Positions 1-7,769 of a stretch of DNA of 25,904 nt are shown here, piece after piece. The stretch is from Nitrosomonadaceae bacterium (lineage in GTDB: Bacteria; Pseudomonadota; Gammaproteobacteria; Burkholderiales; Nitrosomonadaceae): NCBI GenBank assembly GCA_919902625.1, contig CAKKRO010000163.1, positions 1 to 25,904 of the forward strand, in the 5' to 3' direction. A program made the position numbers and the translations under genes. The notes under the pieces were generated by a model that was not told the DNA's origin, searched no databases, and saw only the letters and a program-made list of their open reading frames with translations. How positions within the stretch are numbered: position 1 is the first letter of the stretch; each line of letters opens with the position of its first letter.

Positions 1-770
1 GCAATGACATCCGCATCCAGTGCTTTCCCGCTATCGACAAATTGTTTTTCCCGAATTTTTCGTAAAACCTGAATTTGATCCCGTAATAAAGCAGCCTGCT
101 CATATTCCGTACGATCTGCAGCTTGTTGCATCTTGACTGCGATGACTTCCATGACTTCAGTTTGCTTGCCTTGTAGAAACAATTCAGCGTTTCTGACATC
201 ATTCTGATAGGCTTGTTGGGAGATCTGATTGATACAAGGTCCGCTGCATCTTTTAATCTGGAACAGCAAACAAGGGCGTGTGCGATTGCTGAAAACACTG
301 TCTTCGCAGGTACGCAGCCGGAATACTTTTTGTAATAATTGTATACTTTCTCTGACAATGCCCGCATTGGGATAGGGCCCAAAATACTGATGCGTCTTAT
401 CCAGCACGCCGCGATAAAAGCCTAAGCGGGGAAATTGATGACCGCTGAGAATGACATAAGGATAGGATTTATCATCCCGGAATATGATGTTATAGCGCGG
501 CTTCAGGCTTTTGATCAGATTGTTTTCAAGTAGCAGCGCTTCGGCTTCAGAGCGAGTAACCGTTGTTTCAATCCCGGTTACTTGCGAAATCATGAGTCGT
601 GTTCTGGGCCCCAGATTGGTTTTCTGAAAATAGGAAGAGACGCGTTTTCTGAGACTAACCGCTTTCCCAACATAGATCACTTCGCCTTTGGCGTTTATCA
701 TGCGATAAACACCCGGCTGAAGCGGTAGATTTACACAAATTTCCTTGGCATTAAAACCGGTGTTTGACAA
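1..770 (-). CDS. uvrC: UvrABC excinuclease subunit C, N-terminal part (runs off the window)
   Basis: UvrC makes the two incisions flanking a lesion during nucleotide excision repair after UvrA/UvrB recognise damage. About 256 residues are visible; the family is usually about 600, so the C-terminal nuclease half lies beyond position 1. The GIY-YIG nuclease domain is clear near the N-terminus (QPGVYRM, then GEVIYVGKA and LRKRVSSYF), followed by RPCLLFQIKRCSGPC and the start of the UVR (UvrB-binding) helix region (EYEQAALLRDQIQ). I place the start at a TTG at 768-770: it gives MSNTGFNAKEI, which lines up with known UvrC N-termini, and a GAGGA ribosome-binding site lies 9 nt upstream at 780-784. 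No ATG exists between the GIY motif and the upstream gene in this frame. The gene begins 5 nt after the tautomerase stop, so the two are probably cotranscribed. Family assignment is secure; the start is inferred. Confidence 0.95.
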   Translation of the reverse strand, partial: MSNTGFNAKEICVNLPLQPGVYRMINAKGEVIYVGKAVSLRKRVSSYFQKTNLGPRTRLMISQVTGIETTVTRSEAEALLLENNLIKSLKPRYNIIFRDDKSYPYVILSGHQFPRLGFYRGVLDKTHQYFGPYPNAGIVRESIQLLQKVFRLRTCEDSVFSNRTRPCLLFQIKRCSGPCINQISQQAYQNDVRNAELFLQGKQTEVMEVIAVKMQQAADRTEYEQAALLRDQIQVLRKIREKQFVDSGKALDADVI

Positions 771-775
771 ACTGC

Positions 776-964
776 TTAATCCTCGCTGCCGAGCAGTTTT
801 CCTCCAATTGCCCAATTTTCATCGGGAATTTCATCAAAACTGATATAAGTATAGGACTTTGGTTTCTTGGCGACGCGTTCAAGCGTATCGGTCAATTCTG
901 CAGCAATTTGCTTTTTTTGTTCGCGCGTTAACGTTCCGGCAACGCGGATATTGACATAGGGCAT
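776..964 (-). CDS. 4-oxalocrotonate tautomerase-family protein, 62 aa
   Basis: Small tautomerase-superfamily protein that would expose an N-terminal proline as catalytic base after removal of Met1. The ATG at 962-964 is preferred over the longer upstream reading because it gives MPYVNIRV, the hallmark Met-Pro start, and is preceded by GAAGGAGAG. Aligned by eye to Pseudomonas 4-OT through the shared EQK (mature residues 14-16) and IGG segments, Pro1 is kept, but the positions of the catalytic arginines 11 and 39 are Leu and Tyr, and Phe50 is Trp. It therefore should not be called a true 4-oxalocrotonate tautomerase; the substrate is unknown. It sits 28 nt after the uracil-DNA glycosylase and 5 nt before uvrC. 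Such enzymes are typically oligomers of short monomers, and the length fits. Confidence 0.85.
   Translation of the reverse strand: MPYVNIRVAGTLTREQKKQIAAELTDTLERVAKKPKSYTYISFDEIPDENWAIGGKLLGSED
780..784 (-). promoter_or_regulatory. Ribosome-binding site deciding the uvrC TTG start
   Basis: The minus strand reads GAGGA here, 9 nt before the TTG at 770. It lies inside the last codons of the tautomerase gene, so translation of uvrC is probably coupled to that gene. Confidence 0.55.
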
Positions 965-992
965 ATAAATTCTCTCCTTCTTACTGATGTGA

Positions 993-1670
993 TTATGATC
1001 GAATATCTGCAACGATTTTATCAAATACCTGCTCAAACATTTCCGTTGTGAGGCGTTTGGTTTGCGTATTGTAGCGGCTGCAGTGATAGCTGTCATAGAG
1101 TTTCAGGCTATTCCCCAATGGTAAATGATGAATCGCGCCATGCCCAAACGGATAATCCTTTAATTTAAGACGCAAACTCATCAATACCGCTTGATGTGCG
1201 ACTGTTCCAAGTGCGAGCAATGCCATCCCATCATGCTGAATGAATGCGTCCATTTCTGCCGTGAGATAGTGATTACATTGCTTAATTTCCTGAGGAATGG
1301 GTTTGTTTTCCGGTGGTAGGCATTTCACCGCATTGGTGATGCGGCATCCTGATAATTGCAGTCCGTCGTTCATTGCAAGAGCTTCGCTTTGAGTGGCAAA
1401 ACCGAATTTATGCAATGTCTGGTACAGCAGAATTCCTGCATAATCACCGGTAAATGGCCGGCCAGTGCGGTTGGCGCCATGCATACCGGGTGCCAGCCCG
1501 ACAATTAAAAGTTTAGGATTAATATCACCGAAAGCGCTGACGGGCCGCGCATGATAGTCAGGATGTTTGGCTTTTACTGATTCCAGGAATTGGGATAAGC
1601 GTGAGCATTGCTTGCAATCCATTAGATCCAGAATAGCGCATTCTTTTGTTGTAACAACATTACCAGCCAT
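993..1670 (-). CDS. Family 5 (UDGb-type) uracil-DNA glycosylase, 225 aa
   Basis: Removes uracil, and in this family often other deaminated bases, from DNA to start base-excision repair. Motif A is GLAPGMHGANRTGRPFTGD at about residues 58-76; it lacks the Asp/Asn catalytic residue of UNG-type enzymes, which is diagnostic of family 5. Four cysteines, C19-x2-C22 and C117-x14-C132, match the [4Fe-4S] ligand pattern of this superfamily. The DNA-intercalation motif near the end reads HCSRYNTQTKRLT, with Cys197 where other families have HPS. ATG at 1670 is chosen for length; no strong ribosome-binding site precedes it, and Met17 is a possible later start, but it would leave only Cys19 and Cys22 very close to the terminus. 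It is the first gene of a probable operon with the tautomerase and uvrC, 99 nt after der. Confidence 0.93.
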   Translation of the reverse strand: MAGNVVTTKECAILDLMDCKQCSRLSQFLESVKAKHPDYHARPVSAFGDINPKLLIVGLAPGMHGANRTGRPFTGDYAGILLYQTLHKFGFATQSEALAMNDGLQLSGCRITNAVKCLPPENKPIPQEIKQCNHYLTAEMDAFIQHDGMALLALGTVAHQAVLMSLRLKLKDYPFGHGAIHHLPLGNSLKLYDSYHCSRYNTQTKRLTTEMFEQVFDKIVADIRS

Positions 1671-1769
1671 TAGTGAAGATCACAATAAATGGCTATAGTG
1701 CAGATTTGGCCTGTCATGTCTCTGACCGATAACTATTGAAACCAGCAAACCGGCATTTTATATTTTTGA

Positions 1770-3170
1770 TTAACCATATTTCTTCCGGTTGCGTCGACGT
1801 CGGCTATGCGCACGCCGGGCTTCGGTTTCAGTCAGCGGGGCAGGTTTTTTGTCGGCATAAGGATTGTGTCCGACTTTAAAATCAACCCGTAGCGGAGTGC
1901 CTTTCAGTTTAAAAACGTCACGAAAAGTATTTTCCAGATAGCGTCGATAGCTTTCTGGCACATGATTAAGCATACTGCCATGCACGATAATCAAAGGTGG
2001 ATTGGATCCCCCCTGATGGGCATAGCGCATTTTAGGACGCGACATGCCGCCACGTGGTGGTGGGTGTTTCTCGACCGCCGCTATCAAAGCACGGGTCAAC
2101 TTGGGTGTCGATAAATCCGCCATGGCAGCGGCATAGGCCGCATCAATCGACGGCAACAGATTGTTTAAACCCGTGCCGTGCAATGCAGAGATATAGTGCA
2201 GTTGTGCAAAATTCAGAAATGCCAGTTTGCGGGTCAACTCAAGTTTGATGGTGTCTCGCTGATATTCATCCAGACCATCCCATTTGTTAACCACAATAAC
2301 TAAGGCACGTCCTGCTTCCAATATAAATCCTGCAATATGTGCATCCTGATCAGAAATCTCATTTCTTGCATCCAGTACCAGCACGACAACATTGGCATCT
2401 TCAATGGTCTGCAGGGTCTTGATGACTGAAAATTTTTCAATGGTTTCATGTACCTGGCCACGGCGCCGTAGGCCAGCCGTATCAATCAACGTATAGTGTT
2501 TTTCTTTATGCTCAAAATCAATATAAATACTATCGCGCGTTGTGCCAGGCTGATCAAATGCAATCACACGCTCTTCACCCAGTAAAGTGTTGATGAGTGT
2601 GGATTTGCCAACGTTGGGGCGTCCTACAATAGCGATTTTCGGATGTTTGCTTTCTGGCGATTCTTCTTCAGCATCCGGGAAATCTGCCAAAGCCCAGTCT
2701 GCAAGCTCTTTAATATGATCGCCATGCATGGCTGACACTGCACAGGGCTCGCCCAAACCTAATTCATAAAATTCTGCTGTAACAACGGCAATCGCCATGC
2801 CTTCCGTTTTATTCACAACCAGCAGAATATTTTGCCCGGATTTCCGCAATTGCTCGGCAATAATTTTGTCATGGGCAGTTACCCCTTGGCGGCCATCGAC
2901 AATAAACAGTACTTTGTCTGCCTCATCAATTGCTTGCAATGTCTGCTTCGCCATGGCATGTAAAATGCCTTCTTTAATGACCGGTTCAAAGCCTCCGGTA
3001 TCCATCACCAAATAAGGCTTATCACCCACCCTGCCTTGACCATAATGGCGATCCCGTGTCAAACCAGGAATATCAGCGACAATGGCATCACGGGTACGGG
3101 TAAGGCGGTTAAATAAGGTTGATTTGCCCACATTGGGACGACCAACCAAGACAAGTGTGGGTTTCATCAT
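1770..3170 (-). CDS. der: Ribosome-assembly GTPase Der (EngA), 466 aa
   Basis: Essential tandem GTPase acting late in 50S subunit maturation. Both G domains are intact: GRPNVGKST at residues 10-18 with DTGG at 57-60, and GRPNVGKST at 183-191 with DTAGLRRRG and NKWDG. The C-terminal KH-like domain contains the typical PPPRGGMSRPK segment and a basic tail (RRRRNRKKYG). The G4 motif of the first domain is NKTE instead of NKxD, a variant I recall as usual in betaproteobacterial Der. The protein begins with two Met codons (3165-3170); neither has a clear ribosome-binding site, and the first gives the listed start. Last gene of the ndk-to-der block, 109 nt after bamB. In many betaproteobacteria hfq and hflX follow; here a uracil-DNA glycosylase does. 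Confidence 0.97.
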   Translation of the reverse strand: MMKPTLVLVGRPNVGKSTLFNRLTRTRDAIVADIPGLTRDRHYGQGRVGDKPYLVMDTGGFEPVIKEGILHAMAKQTLQAIDEADKVLFIVDGRQGVTAHDKIIAEQLRKSGQNILLVVNKTEGMAIAVVTAEFYELGLGEPCAVSAMHGDHIKELADWALADFPDAEEESPESKHPKIAIVGRPNVGKSTLINTLLGEERVIAFDQPGTTRDSIYIDFEHKEKHYTLIDTAGLRRRGQVHETIEKFSVIKTLQTIEDANVVVLVLDARNEISDQDAHIAGFILEAGRALVIVVNKWDGLDEYQRDTIKLELTRKLAFLNFAQLHYISALHGTGLNNLLPSIDAAYAAAMADLSTPKLTRALIAAVEKHPPPRGGMSRPKMRYAHQGGSNPPLIIVHGSMLNHVPESYRRYLENTFRDVFKLKGTPLRVDFKVGHNPYADKKPAPLTETEARRAHSRRRRNRKKYG

Positions 3171-3279
3171 TTTATGCTGCTGGTGCCATACACGATGGGT
3201 ATCATTAAGTGGAAAGAACGTGAATGCCAGGGTTAGAGTATAGGCGAATCTTTAAGATCCAGAAAGACTTCAAGAATTT

Positions 3280-4503
3280 CTAAAATTGTGTACTAAAAGC
3301 GTAGATACCACCTTTGGATGTTTGTACTGCAAATCCATCAGGCAATAGGCTGGGCACAGTCTGAATGCTACTGCCATCCGTAGCTGAGCGGGCTACCAAT
3401 GCACCATCATAATTCCGTAATAAATTGACATAGCCTTGATCATCTCCCACAACAATATATTGTCCTTTTAAGACAGGTTGTGTTAATTTTTTACTCCCCA
3501 ATCGGCTCTGTTTCCACATGCTGGCACCGCTGCGCATGTCATAAGCGGCAACGATACCCTTATCCTCAGTTACATAGACATAATCATTATCCATAGCCAA
3601 CCCTGCACTACTGGAAGATTCGCGTGCCCATATACTCGCGCCATCATTAATTGCGAAGCATGCCACACGGCCTTGGTAAGCCACTGCACAAACAAATTGG
3701 TTATTGATCACCGGCGAGCTTGTAATATCTGTCATCCGTTCAAGTTCTGTTACGCCACGTGGCTGTGAAACGGCCACTTCCCAACCCACATTTCCATTAA
3801 ACTGGCTCATTGCTATCAATTTCCCGCCAGGAAAGCCAGCAAATACAGCACCGTGTGCGAGCGTTATCCCAGCGGTACTGCGTACAGTCAGCGAAGGGGT
3901 TGCCCCTTGATAAATCCATTTACGTTTTCCATCAATAGCATCGAGTCCAAAAATACGCCCATCGACAGTGCGCACAACAACGATATCATTTTGTACTTGA
4001 GGCGGACTCAGGATCTCACTGGTGACAGGCGATTGCCATAGCATATGGCCAGACTCATTATATGCAAGGATTTCCCCCTTAAATGTTCCAATTAGGATTA
4101 ATCCTTCACCGATACCGACCCCAGCCGAAAATTTATTTTTCGTTTTAATTTGCCATAATTGTTTGCCGGTGGCAGCATCATACTTTGTGAGTTTTCCATC
4201 TTCATCCGCAGCATATAGTGCTCCTTGGTCGTAGACGACATAAAAAGACGCGATCTTATTCTCACTGACCTTGTCTTTCCATTTCAAAGGAATACGATCG
4301 GCTGCTTTTAGAGCATCCAGTTCTTCTTTTTCAAATACGATCACTTCTTCTTTAACAAAAAGATCTGACAGCTGGGCACCCATTGATTCAATGATACGCA
4401 TGTCGAATGGATTCATGCTACTACATCCAGTCAGTAGCAAAATAATCCATACTGAAAATAGAAATCGTCGCCAAGACCGGGTGAAATTTGAAGAAACAAT
4501 CAC
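3280..4503 (-). CDS. bamB: Outer-membrane assembly lipoprotein BamB, 407 aa
   Basis: Lipoprotein subunit of the BAM complex, which folds beta-barrel proteins into the outer membrane. The N-terminus has an RSWRR basic stretch, a hydrophobic segment and the lipobox LLTGC, giving a lipidated Cys27. The rest is a PQQ-type eight-bladed beta-propeller with repeats such as LYAADEDGKLTKYDAATGKQ, ALDAIDGKRKW and AAYDMRSGASMW. The proposed start is a GTG at 4501-4503, 8 nt after the yfgM-like stop, without a recognisable ribosome-binding site; translational coupling is likely. The location between yfgM and der is the conserved one in beta- and gammaproteobacteria. Confidence 0.95.
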   Translation of the reverse strand: MIVSSNFTRSWRRFLFSVWIILLLTGCSSMNPFDMRIIESMGAQLSDLFVKEEVIVFEKEELDALKAADRIPLKWKDKVSENKIASFYVVYDQGALYAADEDGKLTKYDAATGKQLWQIKTKNKFSAGVGIGEGLILIGTFKGEILAYNESGHMLWQSPVTSEILSPPQVQNDIVVVRTVDGRIFGLDAIDGKRKWIYQGATPSLTVRSTAGITLAHGAVFAGFPGGKLIAMSQFNGNVGWEVAVSQPRGVTELERMTDITSSPVINNQFVCAVAYQGRVACFAINDGASIWARESSSSAGLAMDNDYVYVTEDKGIVAAYDMRSGASMWKQSRLGSKKLTQPVLKGQYIVVGDDQGYVNLLRNYDGALVARSATDGSSIQTVPSLLPDGFAVQTSKGGIYAFSTQF

Positions 4504-4511
4504 TTTAAGGG

Positions 4512-5150
4512 TTAATCAGAATTACCTAATGCATCCAGTTTCATCTGAACAATATTATAGTAATTATTATTTTTACTGAGCTTATCGATGGCTGCTTGAT
4601 AGCTGAGCCGCGCCTCAGCAATTTTCTTTGAAGCTGCCAGTATGTCACCTTTACGATCTAAATATAATCCCGCAAAAGTTGCGTCATGCGGTGTACTCAT
4701 CAGTCGCAGGGCTTCATCATATTTTTCTTCATCCAGTAAAATACCGGCAATTCTTAACCGTGCCAGATCGTGCATTGCTGTCTCTTTTGCATTATCGATG
4801 ACCCATTGCAGATTCTGTATGGCTCGCTTATTATTACCTGCTTGGACATCAGCCTCTGCAGCAACGAACGCTGCGCGCGGAGCATAGCCACTGGATGGAA
4901 ATCCTTCAGTCAGTAAATGAGCTGCATCATTGATTCTCGCGGGATCATTGGATAATTGAACCTGCTGCAACAAAACATATAAATCGGCTGCCTGCTGTGC
5001 CTGTTGCTGTTGATAATATTTCCAGGCTTGTGTGCCGCCAATAGTAACCAGAAGTGCTGTTAATACAACAGTTATCGCGGTACCAAACTTGTCCCACCAG
5101 GTTTTGATCCCGTCTATGCTGTCTTGGTCTTCGTGATTATAAGTTGCCAT
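4512..5150 (-). CDS. YfgM-like tetratricopeptide membrane protein, 212 aa
   Basis: Single-pass inner-membrane protein with a periplasmic TPR domain. In E. coli YfgM associates with the SecYEG translocon and periplasmic chaperones; the same role is inferred here. The sequence shows a short cytoplasmic part, one membrane segment at about residues 23-42 (TAITVVLTALLVTIGGTQAW), a Gln-rich linker (YYQQQQAQQAA) and helical repeats rich in Ala. AGGAAG precedes the ATG at 5150 at a good distance. It lies between hisS and bamB, as its relatives do, and bamB follows after 8 nt. Confidence 0.9.
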   Translation of the reverse strand: MATYNHEDQDSIDGIKTWWDKFGTAITVVLTALLVTIGGTQAWKYYQQQQAQQAADLYVLLQQVQLSNDPARINDAAHLLTEGFPSSGYAPRAAFVAAEADVQAGNNKRAIQNLQWVIDNAKETAMHDLARLRIAGILLDEEKYDEALRLMSTPHDATFAGLYLDRKGDILAASKKIAEARLSYQAAIDKLSKNNNYYNIVQMKLDALGNSD

Positions 5151-5208
5151 CGTGTCTTCCTGAGTAAGTTGGATTCAATTAATTAAGTGAGTTATTTGTC
5201 ATATTGAA

Positions 5209-5224
5209 CATCAATACATTGATG
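5209..5224 (-). repeat. Intercistronic dyad after hisS
   Basis: Perfect 7-bp inverted repeat CATCAAT/ATTGATG with a 2-bp centre, 9 nt downstream of the hisS stop on the minus strand. A competing outer pairing TGTCAT (5198-5203) with ATGACA (5222-5227) is also possible. No U-tract follows, so it is not a standard intrinsic terminator. It could be a processing or pausing hairpin between hisS and the yfgM-like gene. Confidence 0.4.
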
Positions 5225-5233
5225 ACATAAGGA

Positions 5234-6493
5234 TTACTTTTTGATTAATTCAGTTACTGCACTTAATTTCATACTGGCTTGTTCGATGGATTCACGTAGC
5301 GGTTTAAGAGTTACTTCTTGTGCTTTAACTTCATCATCACCAATAATCAAGGCATAACTGGCGCCGATGGCATCCGCTTTCTTCATCTGAGATTTAAAGC
5401 TACCACCCCCACAATGCAATATGATATTCAGCCCTTCATCGCGGAGAAATTCAGCACACTTCCAGGCATAATCCGCCCCTTCTTCACCTTGATGAGCAAT
5501 ATAAATATCAGGCGCCGGGGGTGTTATATTTTCGCCACATTCCTGCATTAAAGCCAGTAATCGTTCGATACCCATCGCAAAGCCACAAGCTGGAGCGGAT
5601 TTTCCTCCAACTTGTTCCATCAAACCATCATATCGTCCGCCTGCACAAACGGTGCCTTGTGCACCCAACTTGTCAGTGATCCATTCAAATACCGATCGAT
5701 TGTAATAATCAAGCCCTCTGACCAAGCGCAAATTAATCTCAAAATTAATTCCCTGTTCACGCAATATATGTTGCAAGGATTCAAAATGAATACATGACTC
5801 CTCATCCAGGTCATCAATTAACTTAGGTGCATTGTCAATCAACCCCTGCATCCTGGGATTTTTGCTATCCAATATGCGCAATGGATTGGTATGCAATCGT
5901 CTTAATGAATCTTCATCTAGATTATCGCGATGCTGCTCAAAATATTTAATCAGGCGAGTACGATGCAGGGCGCGTGATTCAGCATTACCCAATGTGCCGA
6001 TCTCCAGACGCAACCCAGAGATTCCCAATAAATCCCATAAGCGGGAACACATGACAATCAACTCAGCATCAATATCGGGTCCCACATACCCTAGTGCTTC
6101 AACACCCACTTGGTGAAATTGCCGATATCGTCCTTTTTGTGGTCGCTCATGTCTAAACATCGGGCCAGCATAATATAATCTTTGTGGTCCCGCATACAAA
6201 AGGTTATGTTCTATAACTGCCCGCACACACGATGCCGTACCTTCAGGACGTAAAGTTAGGCTGTCATTGTTGAGATGATCAATAAAGGTATACATCTCTT
6301 TCTCAACAATATCAGTTACTTCGCCAATGGAACGGATAAACAGATCAGTTTGTTCGACTATGGGTGTTCGAATGTTCCGATAGCCATAGGCGGCAAGCCA
6401 TTTATGTACTGTTTGTTCAAAATATTCCCACCGATAAGATTGATCCGGCAGGATGTCATTCATCCCGCGAATTGCTTTAACTCCGGTAGCCAT
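5234..6493 (-). CDS. hisS: Histidyl-tRNA synthetase, 419 aa
   Basis: Class II aminoacyl-tRNA synthetase that charges tRNA-His in the cytoplasm. Visible signatures are LRPEGT (81-86), motif 2 around FRHERPQKGRYRQFHQ (113-128), the histidine-specific loops RGLDYYN (259-265) and GGRYDG (285-290), and motif 3 GFAMGIERL (304-312). The C-terminal anticodon-binding domain follows from about residue 325. Length is standard. Its ATG overlaps the ispG stop by one base (TGATG), so translation is likely coupled. Confidence 0.98.
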   Translation of the reverse strand: MATGVKAIRGMNDILPDQSYRWEYFEQTVHKWLAAYGYRNIRTPIVEQTDLFIRSIGEVTDIVEKEMYTFIDHLNNDSLTLRPEGTASCVRAVIEHNLLYAGPQRLYYAGPMFRHERPQKGRYRQFHQVGVEALGYVGPDIDAELIVMCSRLWDLLGISGLRLEIGTLGNAESRALHRTRLIKYFEQHRDNLDEDSLRRLHTNPLRILDSKNPRMQGLIDNAPKLIDDLDEESCIHFESLQHILREQGINFEINLRLVRGLDYYNRSVFEWITDKLGAQGTVCAGGRYDGLMEQVGGKSAPACGFAMGIERLLALMQECGENITPPAPDIYIAHQGEEGADYAWKCAEFLRDEGLNIILHCGGGSFKSQMKKADAIGASYALIIGDDEVKAQEVTLKPLRESIEQASMKLSAVTELIKK

Positions 6494-7731
6494 CAGACAG
6501 TTTTTCTCGGATACTTTTCGCTAACATAGCGATCTACGATTTGGCGAAATTCGTTGGCAATATTATCGCCTTTTAATGTCACAGTTTTTTGACCATCTAC
6601 AAATACGGGAGCAACCGGAGTCTCACCAGAACCCGGCAGGCTGATACCTATATTGGCGTGCTTACTTTCACCCGGGCCATTGACTACACAACCCATAACG
6701 GCCAATGTCATGTTTTCCACACCTTCATATTGTTCACGCCACACGATCATTTCATCACGCACATAAGCCTGAATGCTCTCGGCCAATTCCTGGAAATAGG
6801 TACTGGTTGTACGTCCGCATCCTGGACAGGCTGCTACCAGTGGCACAAATGCACGCAATCCCATAGTTTGCAAAATTTCTTGAGCAACAATCACTTCCCG
6901 TGAGCGGCTTCCACCCGGCTCTGGTGTCAACGAAATACGGATTGTGTCTCCAATTCCTTCTTGAAGGAGCACTGACAATGCAGCTGTCGACGCTACAATA
7001 CCTTTGGAGCCCATGCCGGCTTCTGTTAATCCCAAGTGCAGTGCATAGTTACAACGTGCAGCCAGTTCACGATAAACCATAATCAAATCCTGAACACCAC
7101 TTACTTTGCAAGATAGAATAATTCTGTTCCGGTTAAGGCCGATTTCCTCTGCTTTGGAAGCACTTTCTAGCGCTGATGTGATTAACGCTTCTTGCATCAC
7201 ATATTTTGCATCTTGGGGATTGCTGGAAGTTGCATTTTCATCCATGATGCGAGCCAACATTTCCGGATCCAGACTCCCCCAGTTGACACCGATACGTACA
7301 GGTTTATCGTACTTACAAGCTGTTTCAATTAACATCGCAAATTGCTCATCCCGTTTCTTCCCATGACCGACATTGCCTGGGTTGATACGAAATTTTGCCA
7401 AAGCTTTGGCGCACTCAGGATAACTGGTTAGTAATTTATGACCGTTGAAATGAAAATCACCCACAAGTGGCACATGGCATCCTATTTCATCCAAGCGAGC
7501 ACGAATTCCCGGTACAGCACTGGCTGCTTCCATTGAATTTACTGTGATACGAACTAATTCAGATCCTGCACGTGCTAACTGTGCAACCTGCTCGGCGGTA
7601 GCAATCTCGTCAACCGTATCAGTATTGGTCATTGACTGTACGACTATAGGCGCACCGCCACCAAGCATGATTGTGCCAACTCGAACACCAACACTTGATC
7701 GGCGATTCATGGAGAAACTGTTTTGGGACAT
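6493..7731 (-). CDS. ispG: 4-hydroxy-3-methylbut-2-enyl diphosphate synthase, 412 aa
   Basis: Iron-sulfur enzyme (GcpE) of the non-mevalonate isoprenoid pathway that converts MEcPP to HMBPP. The N-terminal TIM-barrel begins VGTIMLGGGAPIVVQSMTNT; the C-terminal domain carries the [4Fe-4S] ligands C302 and C305 (CPGCGRT) and C348 with the catalytic glutamate region GCVVNGPGE (347-355). Length is typical of the proteobacterial form without the extra central domain. The start ATG at 7731 has only a weak ribosome-binding site. It is cotranscribed with hisS (1-base overlap) and lies 38 nt after rodZ. Confidence 0.98.
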   Translation of the reverse strand: MSQNSFSMNRRSSVGVRVGTIMLGGGAPIVVQSMTNTDTVDEIATAEQVAQLARAGSELVRITVNSMEAASAVPGIRARLDEIGCHVPLVGDFHFNGHKLLTSYPECAKALAKFRINPGNVGHGKKRDEQFAMLIETACKYDKPVRIGVNWGSLDPEMLARIMDENATSSNPQDAKYVMQEALITSALESASKAEEIGLNRNRIILSCKVSGVQDLIMVYRELAARCNYALHLGLTEAGMGSKGIVASTAALSVLLQEGIGDTIRISLTPEPGGSRSREVIVAQEILQTMGLRAFVPLVAACPGCGRTTSTYFQELAESIQAYVRDEMIVWREQYEGVENMTLAVMGCVVNGPGESKHANIGISLPGSGETPVAPVFVDGQKTVTLKGDNIANEFRQIVDRYVSEKYPRKTV

Positions 7732-7769
7732 AATTTAAGTCAATTAAGGTCTAAAGATTACAAGTACAT

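Noticed and set aside
965..1096. Upstream extension of the tautomerase frame to 106 residues
   Set aside because: It overlaps the glycosylase gene, has no family similarity, and would remove the N-terminal proline that defines the family. A strong ribosome-binding site precedes the internal ATG at 964.
1671..1769. Possible terminator hairpin between der and the glycosylase (CCGG/CTGG around 1742-1755)
   Set aside because: Only a four-pair stem with a wobble can be formed; too weak to call.
2807..2818. NKTE in place of NKxD in the first G domain of Der as a defect
   Set aside because: I recall Glu at this position in other betaproteobacterial Der proteins, and all other GTPase motifs are intact, so it is more likely a lineage variant.
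2797..3015. Plus-strand open frames opposite der, bamB, hisS, ispG and flhA
   Set aside because: They are antisense shadows of strongly conserved genes, with no ribosome-binding sites or recognisable protein features.
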